A DNA stretch of 64,000 bases. Origin: Apostichopus japonicus. Lineage: Eukaryota > Echinodermata > Holothuroidea > Aspidochirotida > Stichopodidae. A program made the translations under genes and the position numbers. Below, one piece after another: positions 1 to 12,400 of the stretch. Location: contig NC_092579.1 in NCBI RefSeq assembly GCF_037975245.1, forward strand, positions 27,269,666 to 27,333,665, read 5' to 3'. The notes beneath the pieces are model-generated. The model did not search any database, had not been told where the DNA came from, and saw nothing but the letters and a program-made list of their open reading frames with translations. The number at the start of each line of letters is the position of its first letter. Position 1 is the first letter of the stretch.

Positions 1-337
1 TATGTTGGGTAGTAGCAGTCGTTAACATTGCAATCAAGGGAGAAGCAATTCGGTATAATTTTTTCTGGTGCTTCAAAAATCCTCTGTAACATGTTGTTGG
101 TAATTTTAATGCACAGAACCTCAACAGTCACAACATCTCACATATAGTTTCATACATTTTCCTTACACTATTCTGTGCCAAATAAAAGTGGCCTTTAACA
201 ATGGAAATGAAACCTGCAATGTTAGGATATCATACAGACAGTGCCACATCAGCATTGCAAACATTTACAAAATAAGTAAATAACAAATTGATAAGTGCAA
301 AACCAAAAGAATTGGTAAAATTATGTTCAGAACATAC
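1..337 (-). other. sdk intron downstream of FNIII 10 first exon (partial)
   Basis: AT-rich intron running off the left edge. I see no exon-like open stretch or repeat in it. Confidence 0.7.
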
Positions 338-408
338 CTGCCATGTGACATTCACTGCAGTTGTAGTGTATGGGCGTACCTCCACGATTGTAGGGGATCC
401 CTCTGGAG
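338..408 (-). CDS. sdk: sdk exon: FNIII 10, first strands
   Basis: 71 nt, 23 codons: PEGSPTIVEVRPYTTTAVNV then TWQ. The acceptor is ttgtttag/CTCCA (phase 1) and the donor GGCAG/gtatgt (phase 0). Joined to FNIII 9 it reads TLED-A-PEGSPTI. It is the last exon of the gene in the window; FNIII 10 continues beyond the left edge. Confidence 0.92.
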
Positions 409-3400
409 CTAAACAAAAAATGAAAGGGAATAAGAAATGAATTAATGCTAGTAGATGTTTCGAATAAAGTTTCCTTTCCTCTTCTTTCATCAGTGTTGGT
501 TTGATATCTTCTTCTTCTGATGAGGCTCTCATTACAAAAATTTATCAAAATTAATCCCGAATCCCATCTGTAAAATTGAATATGGGCTGAAATTGTTAGA
601 AACAAATAAAACTGCAACATATTCTAAATAAACAAATCTAAATATCACCAAAATGAATATTTTGTTGTTTGCAAAAAACTAACTTTGATGGGTTGTAGAA
701 CTGTTAAAAATACTTCTACCAGGCCAGGGTGTACTAATGTATAATTGAAAGGACACTTTGCTGTTGAACTGGGGTGAGAAAGTAGTGTAAACGCCGGGGG
801 AAAGGATGTTCGGTGTTGACATTCCTGGGGGGTGGGGTAATGGGAGCTCCGGGTCTCTGCTGGTGACCACAACTTTCAAGAATGGAATAGACACCATGGT
901 TTTGTTTTAGTCCATGTGTATTAAATCTACTAGTGTGTTCTCTGACACCAATTAAGAGCTCTCATAGAGCTATTAAAGAAACAACTTCAAATGCTGCAAA
1001 AGCAGACAAAAACGTAGCTAAAAGGTAAATAGAAATCTTGAAGGTGTTGTTATAACTAGTAAAAGAACATAGTGTCTCAGAACAATAGATTTCAAGGCTA
1101 CCCCACGCCCTGGAGGGTTTCCTAATCTGAACGATAGGGTTTGACCAGTTCCGGTGGAGTTAAATGCTAAGGCAGGCCAGCTATGCCAAAAGGGCATGGC
1201 TCTACAGTAGGAAAGGGAATGTTTACACACTTTCATCAATTATCTATGACATGTTAGGATACCAAGCCTACACATGATCATATCTAATGACATACAACAT
1301 ATTCCTGTTGCTATAGTGGAACCTACCGTCCTCAAGTGTTGCAACAGGAGCGGAAGGATCGCTAAACGAGCTGGAGCCGACGTCGTTGCTTGCTTGAATC
1401 TTAAACTCGTAGCTTGTATCTGGTTTCAGCCTGTCAGGGGAACAATCAACCAGAACAACAAATTTATTCAAGTGAACTACATTGAAAATATTCCCCCCCC
1501 CCAAAAACTACACCTTTGGAGTAGGGTGGATTGGCAGGTCTGGTGAAGCGGAAGTGGGTACACATGAATTAGCAAACCATGTCTGGTTTTTACATGCAAG
1601 TTGTTATCAATGACATAATTTATGTACATTCATAGTTCAGTAACTGGTTGCTTCCCCCACCCCACTGTCGTCCACCCTCCCCATGCCCCACCCTCCCAAA
1701 TGCTTCCTAGACCATATATGATGTGAAATATTGTATCGTGTAATATTGCACTACTTATCTCATAGCCTTTTTAAATTGATTTTAACCAATTGGGGTGGGT
1801 GTGGGGACTTGGGAATAAGCAACTTAAAATAAGAATTTTAAACCAAAAATTTGACATACCCCATGACCGTATAGGAGATAGCGTCTGGAGGTATTGTGGT
1901 GGCATGATCCATCCAGGAACCTCTATGGATCCTAACTCTGATCCTATAACTCCTCAGAGGGGCATCGTTGTAGCTGCCGGGGGTCCAGGAGAGGTCCGCT
2001 TGCCTGCTCTGTACGTGGTTAACGTTGACAATCGAGGGTGGGTCTGGTTTAGCTGCCAGAGTGGAATTTATGACCAGTGTCAGTATCTGTGACCAGCAGC
2101 CCTACCTAGAACTGCCATTACTTCTTACTTCCCAACTCCCTTCCCCCTACCACAACCCTCCCCCTATAGAGTCTATTAAGTCACCAGCATTCAACACATC
2201 AACTAAGTTTAACATATTACAGGATCTTTACGATGGAAAAAAAAGAGCAACCGAATTGTTGGGTGGAATGGGACTTGAACCGGTGACCTGTGGGTTAGGG
2301 TCTTTAAGAGTACAGAATATTCAGACCGATTCAAAATAGGGAGGGGCGTGGAGAGGGGGGTTTGCATACCCAAATAATATGTGATTGGCAAGCAAGGAGA
2401 GTAGATATCAAAGTAATTACGATCAAAAGAACAGGGTTTTTGTTTAGAGATACTAAACCACTTCAAAAGTTTTTGTTTTTCTCCTTCTAAATATGAACAT
2501 GAAAAAAAACATCACTTTTTGACATTTTTGACTTTATGATAATTCTTGGGTCACAGTTCGTGTTAACCGCTCCCCAGTTACGGGGTCTGTCAGCCGTTAC
2601 ATTTACCTCTCTGGTTGGACGTGATGACATTGGCGCTGGCCGGTGCTCCCCATCCTTCCCCGTTGTGAGCAGTCACGGTGAAGGTGTACATTTTATTGCC
2701 CTCTAGTCCGTTAGCCACGTAGTGAAGATTACTGCCCTCGTGTGTGTTAATTATCTGTGAGTCGCCAGACAGTCTGTATGATATCTAAACAAAGATAAAA
2801 GGACACATTTTAAACAAATTCAAGGATACCCGTGTACCCATCCCTTCTACCTGTTCCGTGTACCTGTCCCATGTACCCGTCCTTGCAACCGTCCTGCACT
2901 CACCCTTCAGCATTTGTACTAGTCTGTCTACTCGGGCATTCTGGAAATCTTTTCTAGATGCTAGTGTGAGAATACGTGCTCATATTTGTACTTATTGCCT
3001 AGAACTCATACCAATGGCAACTTGTATTCAGAGCTGTTGTTCAGGTACTGCCAGACCTATTGATCACACATGGTTGCCACAAACCATGACCAGGGCAAAA
3101 TGAATTAATTTGTCATTTCCTTTTTTAAATATTATTACACAGATGTTGTAAGGCATTGAACAAACTCGCAAGACATAATATCCTTTCAAAAACTGTTCCT
3201 CAAAAGTTGTATAAATATGAAACTTGTGCAGTTCACTATAAACTCACTATAAATTCAGTCAGTATTGGCTTCATAGGTTTGACATCACAATGACAAGTCT
3301 TTGACAATATCGCTAGCCGTGCAATGATGTACTTGCTAAGGACCAGATCGCTGAGGCTTAGATAAGTGTAGGTTTGACCTACTGTCATAATGTTCCGAAC

Positions 3401-6400
3401 AAATGATTCAAATAAAAGGGAAAGAGTACAGATCTCAATTAATAATACAATTTTCCACCACAATCTATAGCATGGTGTTATGTTGAAACAATGAATGGCA
3501 GAAGGATAAAACGAGCAGTAACATAGTTTCTAGGCAACAAGAAAGAGATATTAATCACATTAAACCAAATTTCTAATTTGTAAAATTTTATATGCTTTGT
3601 GCAGCTTACCATTGTCACTTAGAATGATAAAAAAATGTGATGTGAACAACTACCCAAAAACTTCAAAAGTTCACTATTGGCATAAATAAATTCTCCTAGT
3701 CTGGGTTTTTTCTCCCATATTTCAGTAATTGCCAGCCTTACCCGATAGTTGTCAATCACTCCGTTCGGTTCATCCGGGGCAGTCCAGACAAGGCGGACAC
3801 TAGCTTCAGAGGCGGTGGGAAAATGCAAGCTCATCGGAGGACCAGGTTCTGCGGTGGGTAGACGAATGACAGCGATAAAGGTTTCAGAGCATATCAATGG
3901 TGACTGTTGTACTTTATTCTTAAAGTGAGGATAAGGCTTTCTATCTCTAACCCCCCCTCCCACCCCTCTCTTTCTCCTCCCTACCCCACCCTGTTATTTC
4001 ATTTCTTTTTGCCCTTCTTGCAATTCTCCACCGACGATAAGATGAACCAATTTTGGCATGGGGAGAGTTGTCTACATATCGGGAAAACCCCAAGGACTGG
4101 CATCTTCTGTAGTTCTTAAGAAGGATTTTAGCAACCACGAGGCAAAATATATCAGCCATGGCAAAGGCAATATTACTGAGTTAAATGCCTGCAAAAGTGG
4201 AGGGGGAGTGAATGGGCAGTAGAGGTGACTAGAGGGGGAGTAGAGAGACAGTAGGGGGGATCAGAGGGAGAGTGGAGGAGTAGTTCAGGGGACATAGAGG
4301 TGAGTGGAGGGGGAGTAGAGGTGAGTGGAGGGGGAGTAGAGGTGAGTGGAGGGGGAGTAGATGTGAGTGGAGGGGGAATAAATGGGAAGTAGAGGTGAGT
4401 AGAGGGGGAGTAGAGAGACAGTAGGGGGGATCAGAGGGAGAGTGGAGGAGTAGTTCAGGGGACATAGAGGTGAGTGGAGGGGGAGTAGAGGTGAGTGGAG
4501 GGGGAGTAGAGGTGAGTGGAGGGGAAATAAATGGGCAGTAGAGGTGAGTAGAGGGGGAGTAGAGAGACAGTAGGGGGGATCAGAGGGAGAGTGGAGGAGT
4601 AGTTCAGGAGACATAGAGGTGAGTGGAGGGGGAGTAAAGGTGAGTGGAGGGAGAGTAGAGGTGAGTGGAGGGGGAATAAATGGGCAGTAGAGGTGAGTAG
4701 AGGGGGAGTAGAGAGACAGTAGGGGGGATCAGAGGGAGAGTGGAGGAGTAGTTCAGGAGACATAGAGGTGAGTGGAGGGAGAGTAGAGGTGAGTGGAGGG
4801 GGAATAAATGGGCAGTAGAGGTGAGTAGAGGGGGGGTAGAGAGACAGTAGGGGGGATCAGAGGGAGAGTGGAGGAGTAGTTCAGGAGACAGAGGTGAGTG
4901 GAGGGAGAGTAGAGGTGAGTGGAGGGGGAGTAGAGGTGAGTGGAGGGGGAATAAATGGGCAGTAGAGGTGAGTAGAGGGGGAGTAGAGAGACAGTGGGGG
5001 GGGGGCTCAGAGGGAGAGTGGCGGGTGAGTGGAGGAGTAGTTCAGGGGACAAAGAGGTGAGTGGAGGGGGAGTAGAGGTGAGTGGAGTGGGAGTAGAGGG
5101 AGAGTAGAGGGGAATGGAGGGGGAGTGTAGGGGAGTAGAGGGGATCTGGGGAAGACAAAGACTTATTAAAACGACACCTTCCATTTCAAAATAGCAGGCT
5201 ACATTACGACGACGGAACGATCTATAAAGTGTGAACAATCAACTTGCTAACCTGATTGTGATGTCCTGATGGTGATGGTTTCACTAGGGGTGCCATCACC
5301 AATCCTGGTTTTACCCACCACTAGGATGGAATAGCTGGTATACCCTTTCAGTCCTGTGATGGTGAATTCTCTGGTTGCATTATTCGAAATGTCCTCCTCC
5401 TTCGGTTCAGAAACTCTGTCTGTTTCTTGGTAACGGACCTGGTTCACGAAGAAGGGGCAGAAAATCGTTCCATAAAAATAAATCTATCAAATAGATTTAC
5501 GAAAGAATTGGGTAGGAAATCCATTCCATAACTTGTTGTTTGAGTACATCAGTTGGCTGAGAGACAGGACTTGATATTCCTGAGATTATCACTTGAAACT
5601 CTTTCAAGCCCAAAACTCCCGCCTCAAATTCAATTCAAACTTGGTTTCGGTCATTTTATCAGTAACAGAGAGAAAATAAAACATGAGATTTGAGGGTATA
5701 AAAACAATAAAAAACACAATGGTGATGGATAAATATGAATCTGACAATGAAAGAGTAATTCACTGCATGCAGAGTTTCAAAACTCTCTTTGCCATTTAAA
5801 AAAACAAAAAACGCTATTGGTTTACCTTGTAGCCCACAATGATCCCGTTTCTCTCCTGGGCAGGGATTTCACCCCAAACGACATCAACAGACATGTGATC
5901 CACAGCTGATGCACCCAAATCTTCAGGACCAGCACTGGGAACTAGCAAGAAGTCAATGAAACATTTTAATTAATTTCAATTAAATAAAATTTCAATTAAA
6001 AATCAATAGTGTCAATGGTTTTGGCCACATTACAGAAATTTCTTGTAACGTAAAGACTTTTCCATTCAGATGGTTCCCTTAGCATATTTTTGTTGTTATT
6101 AAATTATGTAAGTTTCTTTCCAACATTTCAGTTTATACAAGTGGAATGTTTTGTACAGATGATATGGAGTAGTATATCTTCTCTCCTTTTCCCTTCCCAT
6201 CTCCACTCTGAACCCTCCCAATCTTGTTTTCAAATTATTCCAGTGACCGATGGAATGTTTTTGTAACAATGAGCATTTCATTATCCTCTCCACCAATCCC
6301 TAACAATCTTCAATTTTGAAACCAAACAATTATGCAGTGATCCCAGCAGAATCATCTCCAGTAAATAGGAATAACCAGATATGTAGGTGAACCTCTTCCC

Positions 6401-9400
6401 CCCAGTTCCTGCTCCCTCTCTCCCTTTTCCCCTCTCTCCTACTCTAGGTTCCCTACCAAAACCTCTCCACCTCTAGGTTCCCTACAAATCCCTCCTCTTT
6501 ACCTCTAGGGTTCCCTACCAATGCTCCCTCCTCATCTCTAGGTTAACTACCAATGCTCCCTCTTCATCTCTAGGTTCCCTACAAATCCCTCCTCTTTACC
6601 TCTAGTTCCCTACCAATGCTCCCTCCTCATCTCTAGGTTAACTACCAATGCTCCCTCTTCATCTCTAAGTTCCCTACAAATCCCTCCTATTTACCTCTTC
6701 CGGAAGAGTCCGCACTCTTCACCTCTAGTTCCCTACCAACATGGTAAAGAATCTTAGCAATAAAATGCAACAGGCTCCTGGAATTTGTCGTTTGATGGCC
6801 CAGCTTCCTTTACTTTTTTTTCTATTTCTGTGCGTAAATTACCTGTTTCATGGGTCCACTCGGTTTTAACAGCGCTGGAGGGTCCTCCTCCTAAGGCATT
6901 GACAGCCCGAATGGTGACCTGGTAACCCGTGTATTCCTCCAACCCGGTAATGATGTATTGACTGCTGTAGGGGTCGTTGATGTCACGACTGATGGGATTG
7001 GCGGACGTGGCGCCGGCCTTGGACCAGGTGATCCTGTAACCGATGGCTTCTCCATTCCAATTGAATTGGACCAGCGGCTAGGAATAACAAAATCGTATGT
7101 AACGTTGCCTCAAGCTGTCATACATGATGTCTTTTCTCAACCAGATTCCAACTCTGGAAAATGGAGAAATGCTCACAGACCTCGGGTTTTTTCTTTCGTC
7201 CAACGTGACACTCTTAGCGTTGTTTTGAGAGTGAGAAGTGAGAAAGACATTTACAGACCCCAATTTTTCTGTGGATCCATTGTCCACCCCCCCCCCCCCA
7301 CCACAATTCAAAACAGCAATTGTGAACCCCAGTTCGAAGAGACTGATCTGTGTGACTAGCTGACTTGAGAAGTCAAGATGTGTAGATGGAAGGGCCAAAT
7401 AAAGCTTTCTGGATTGTTTCCCCAAAACTTAGAGGTTTGGGGATTTTTTTTTGGCGCTGTGAGCCCATCTGAAGAACTGTCAGTAGGTGTTGACCCTAAA
7501 GTAAGGTAAGTTTCGTCATTCGTAAATCCCCAAACCAGTAAGTTGTGGAGAGTTTACTGAGCAAACATGTAATCATGATTTATTCAAGCTATGTAAGCAA
7601 CATGTGAACAGGTCACATGTAAAAAACATACTTGTAAGCCTTGAGAATGGTAGATTTGGAAGGAAAAGGGTGTTGACCCTAAAGAAGGTAAGTGGGGGCG
7701 CTGTGCTAACATGTTACCAACTGTTGTAGACTAGGTAGATTAAGTGCATAAGTACAATAGAGACAGGTAAGAGATGAGTGAAGTATTAAAATACAATATA
7801 TAATCCAGCCTCATGTGGTGCTTTTCCGGAACGTGAGTAAGTTTGGGTGCCCCAAATGCACAATAAACAACATAATGGTGCATTTCAAATTATCCCAACG
7901 GTCTCACTTCTCTTACGGTTGATGGCTCCGCACAAATTAATAACATCACAGTTAGATACTGCTATGCCAGGATTGACTGCCTTTGAGTTTGTACATTTGA
8001 ATTATTGGAACCTATCAATGGAATATTTTAAAGCTGTGTGATGTGATAAAAACAGTCAGTATCATGTATATGTCTTTTATGTGATATTTGAAAGCAAAAA
8101 ATCAAAATCAAAAATTTCTGCTTAATGTTTTGAAAATGGGACATTACAATAACAAAGAAACAATGAACCGTGCAGGTTCAAAACCCATTTCAAACAAAAA
8201 AGGCCATCCCCATGTTATGACATTATTTTATTACTCACCACCCATCGAATTCGAAGGGAACTTTCGCTGTAAGCCCGCACATTCACTTCCCTCGGTGCAA
8301 TCCCTGGGACTGAGGTAAAAAAGAAAGCAAAAATGAAAGAAAACTGAAAAACAGCACCAAAAAAAAGAAGGTTTTAGACACTCGACAGGAGGAACTCTTT
8401 ATCCCCCACCATTCTTATTCCAATTTACCTGTTTAATGCACCCTTTACACCCTTTCCCTGCCCCTTCACCCCTTTCTCCTCCCCTTCCCCCATCCCTAAT
8501 ATGGAATTACATATATCTACCTTCCCTTTTTCACCATTCCACTAGCCCTTTAATAGATAACATTTTCCTTTGCTTCACCCACTCAACATTGGGAAAGTTA
8601 TGTTTTCCCATTCACTGCGCTTTACAATTACTCACACACCCATTTTAACAGAGAATTCCTTCAAAGTTGTGCCCAAGCGTGCACTATTGCAACATTACTT
8701 TGTCATTCATACCCCCTCAATGTTCCCCACAGATCAACCTACTCAAAGGACAGGAGGTCTTTGTCCTCCATTTGCCCCTACTACATCTTTATTGCATCAT
8801 TCACGCCACCCCTTGCGACAAGGAACTTTCCCTTCAGATCTACCTCCCCACAGACCAATCAGGTCTATGGACGACCTTTTCCACTCCCATATCAGTACCT
8901 CCTTGCACCCCTCCCCCCTCCTCACTACCTATTCAGAGACACCTCTTCCTCCCCACCATACTCACCATCCGGAGATGTCTGTATACTGTTTGAGTTTTCG
9001 CTGGGTGGGCTGTCGCCAGCTACGTTAGTCGCTATGAGCCTGAAGGTGTAAGCAGTGTACGGGATCAGCCCGGTCATCTCAAATGCACTGGCATCCGGAG
9101 CACTGGTGGTGAATACTGTCCTCCAGGTCGAGTTTAAACCCACCATGGCCTCCACGGTCCACCTGGAGATGCTAGCGTGACCATCGTGGCCCGGTGTGAA
9201 CCGGAGGTTGACCGAGCGTGACCTGATGTCCGAGATGACCAGACTCGTCGGGGCCTCTGGTAAAACTGTGTGACGACAATGAGAATGGAATAAAAAAAAA
9301 TAAAAGAACTCTTTAACGAGAGGTACCAATAGGATTGATGGAATGGAAGAGCAGAAAGCAGCGTAATGAAGATGAGGCAGGGAACTTGACATGGTTTAAG

Positions 9401-12400
9401 GGAGGGGCATTGGAGGGTACACCAAAGTTGTGCAAGATTTTCGTTTCAGATCATAAAGAACTCACCTGGAGGTGTCCCAGAGCTAATGATGGTGGTCTGA
9501 ATCTCTCCTGGCCCTTTAGAGGTTTCTGCCCAGACGGAGAACGAATATGTGGTCTCGGCTTTCAGCTGGGTGATGTGGAGGTGAGTCTGTTCGGGCTTCA
9601 GCTCCTCTTCTACTAAATTTGCAGACTTATTGACCTCTACATAATGGACCCAGTAATCTGTAATACAAGCAAAAAAAATCATACATAACACACATCACCC
9701 TCGGAATTTTACTGAGTCCCTCTTCACGAATGCAGCATCAAAACTTCAACTTCTCATCGGTGGGAACACGCGATATTACGTACTAGAATAGGGAGGCAAG
9801 TTTTGAGATTCTAAAACTGTGCTCACCAGAGCATTTGATGGATGATGCTAGCTGTCCGATAGCTCAATGTTTCTCTGATTTGGATGTTTTGGCAGTCAGT
9901 TCTGCGTTACCTTAATCTGTTAATACTTCAACCTACGTATCTTACACACATACCAGTCAGGATACCGTTAGCCTCCATTGGTGGGTCCCACTCAAGGGTG
10001 AGGGACATCGCTTGAACGTTAGACACCCTCAGGTTCTTGACGGGTCCAGGGATGTCTTCTTCGGTTCGGACGGTCACCAAGGTACTGGGCGGACCATCTC
10101 CGGGGTTAGTGTAGCACAGCACCGATGTGATATATTCTGTGTATTTCTTAAGTCCGACCATGTGCTCCATAAATCTGGTCACTCCCGGCGTCGGGGGGAC
10201 GATGATCTCGAGCGGAGGACCCTCCCTGTCCACTTCCTGGGCGTGTAGCTAAGATGGAGAAGGGGAAAAAATTGGCTGGAGTCAGATGGGTCAGTCTCCT
10301 CAGCATATTAAATGGATTTACCAAATACAGACCAACTAGAAGGAGAAAACCACCATCCCCCCCAAAAAATAGTTTGACGCTATTTGAAAACCGTACCTTG
10401 ATATAGTTTTCACCAATCTTAAACATACGGTTGTTTGGAAGATGAAAGAGGGATCTCAGCCTGGACCTCTACTATCAGCCCTCCAGATACTCTGATATCA
10501 TTTTAATATACCTGCTGCCTGGTCAAAATTCATTTTACAATGTTGCAAATATATAAAATATCTCTTTCAATGAATATGTTGTGAGCTTTTTACCCTTGAT
10601 TATTTGATATGTAGCAAACAACAGTGGTACCGAGCACTTTTAAATTTGTCAGCTATGACAGCGCTGTGAGTGGTCTTCCAGTACATACCATTATTTGAAA
10701 AACTGTTTCACACAATTACAAAAAAAATGCAATTAAATAGAAAAAGTTTAATAAAAATCTAACATCAATTCTAATTTGTCAACCGGCACACCCCATTCCC
10801 CCCCCCCCCTCCCTGGTCCCTCTTCTGTCAATGAAATTTGCCCATGTACATCTTAGCGGCACAAATCTTTGCAACCCGGAGGCTCCCAAAATTTATGCAG
10901 AGCTCTTTCATTAAGCAAATACATTTCAAACCACTTGTCATTCCAACTAAAAAATATCTGGCAACATTGACAATTTTTAATAACAAAATATTAGCTTTGA
11001 TTACTACAAATAGAAACTGTCATATTAGCCCCAAAAAATGATAAATTTTGATGAATCATTTGTACAGGTACCATATATAGCTAATTGATCATAAAATGTT
11101 GAAGTGATCATTTTAATCTTTGAAAGAGAGAATATTAGTTTAAAAGAATTCTGTCATTTGCTCAGGTTCCTTTCCATCTCAAAAGACGACGTAGTCGTAC
11201 GTCGGAACGATTACAAAAAAAGGAGTGATTATTTTCCAAAGGATTGATACTATTGTAGTGTAAATACTTCCTCATGAAACAGAGAGCTTAAAGAGTTGCT
11301 TAGTTTCAGCAAACCAACCACAGATTGGCAAGCAAAACCATGACAACATTTATTATTGCTTTAGCATTTTTATGGGGCAGTTTTAAAGCAATCATGACGT
11401 ATCATATCATTAACTGATTTATTTTATTACACGTTTGCATGATAAAAATATAAAATTAGATATACTAATATACACTTGGTAACTTGCTTCACTTAATCAG
11501 ATTCAGTTGGATTTGATTTGTAGAACAACGTTTCATAGCAACTGTGGACAGCAAAATTAAGATTGTTAAAGAGACATTTTCTATTTCTGGTTCTGGGGGT
11601 AGAAGATTATTCGTGCTTCAAGCAGTTGTAACCATCTGGATAACATGTAAGCAAATGAAATGCTACCTAGACCTTTATTCAGAAAGGATAATTTTAGCAA
11701 GTTTCTGGTGACCAAACCCATCCTTTAAACTAAAGCTTTACCGATGCAAACTGTTATTCCAGCTCAACAGTAGGATTCATGGCTTACTTACCTTGTACCC
11801 TTGGTTAATACCATTAATACTCCATGCGTCAGGAGGTGCCCAAGCGAACATAATCGATGTGGAATTAACAGCTTGAATAACAACGTTCTTTGGTGGGTCG
11901 CTTGGAACTGCAAAACGAAACAAACCGAGAGATGCCAATGTTTGAAAAATCAAAACACTTTTCAGTACTAAAGAGACCAAAAATGAGTGTTTCATACACA
12001 AGATCAGTGTTTTCATTTATGGCTTAACATTTTTACATACACAGTTTTGTATTACATGTTTTCATTCCACCCTCTATCAACAGTCGCAAATGCTTCGCCA
12101 AAAATTCCGTCAATTATTCAATCCTAAGTCATCTTTGTAACCCAAAGGGTTGGATATTTTACTTCCACTTTACGGAGATCTGACAGAAATGATACACAAA
12201 TGTATTTCTAGTCATATTTTATGATTTTTTTGTTTTTTCCTCTGTAACTCAATGTAATAGTTGTGTATATGTGGAAGGAGTTTCATGTTTCAAGATATAA
12301 GAAGCCGATGTTTAATCGTCTCAAACAAGGAAATACTTTTTCAGAAATGCAGGTGCAACCAAAATCCAGACAACATAAATTAAAATCGTATTTCCATATT

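Noticed and set aside
2225-2290. tRNA gene on the minus strand
   Set aside because: Only a B-box-like GGTTCAAGTCC and a T run are present; the T stem does not pair properly and no acceptor stem or A box is found.
4229-5238. Several long minus-strand open frames rich in Leu, Pro, Ser and His
   Set aside because: They are translations of the purine minisatellite; the same frames repeat with the 21-bp unit and have no splice sites fitting the gene.
11179-11205. Palindrome GACGTAGTCGTACGTC as a regulatory site
   Set aside because: Short, isolated and without supporting context.
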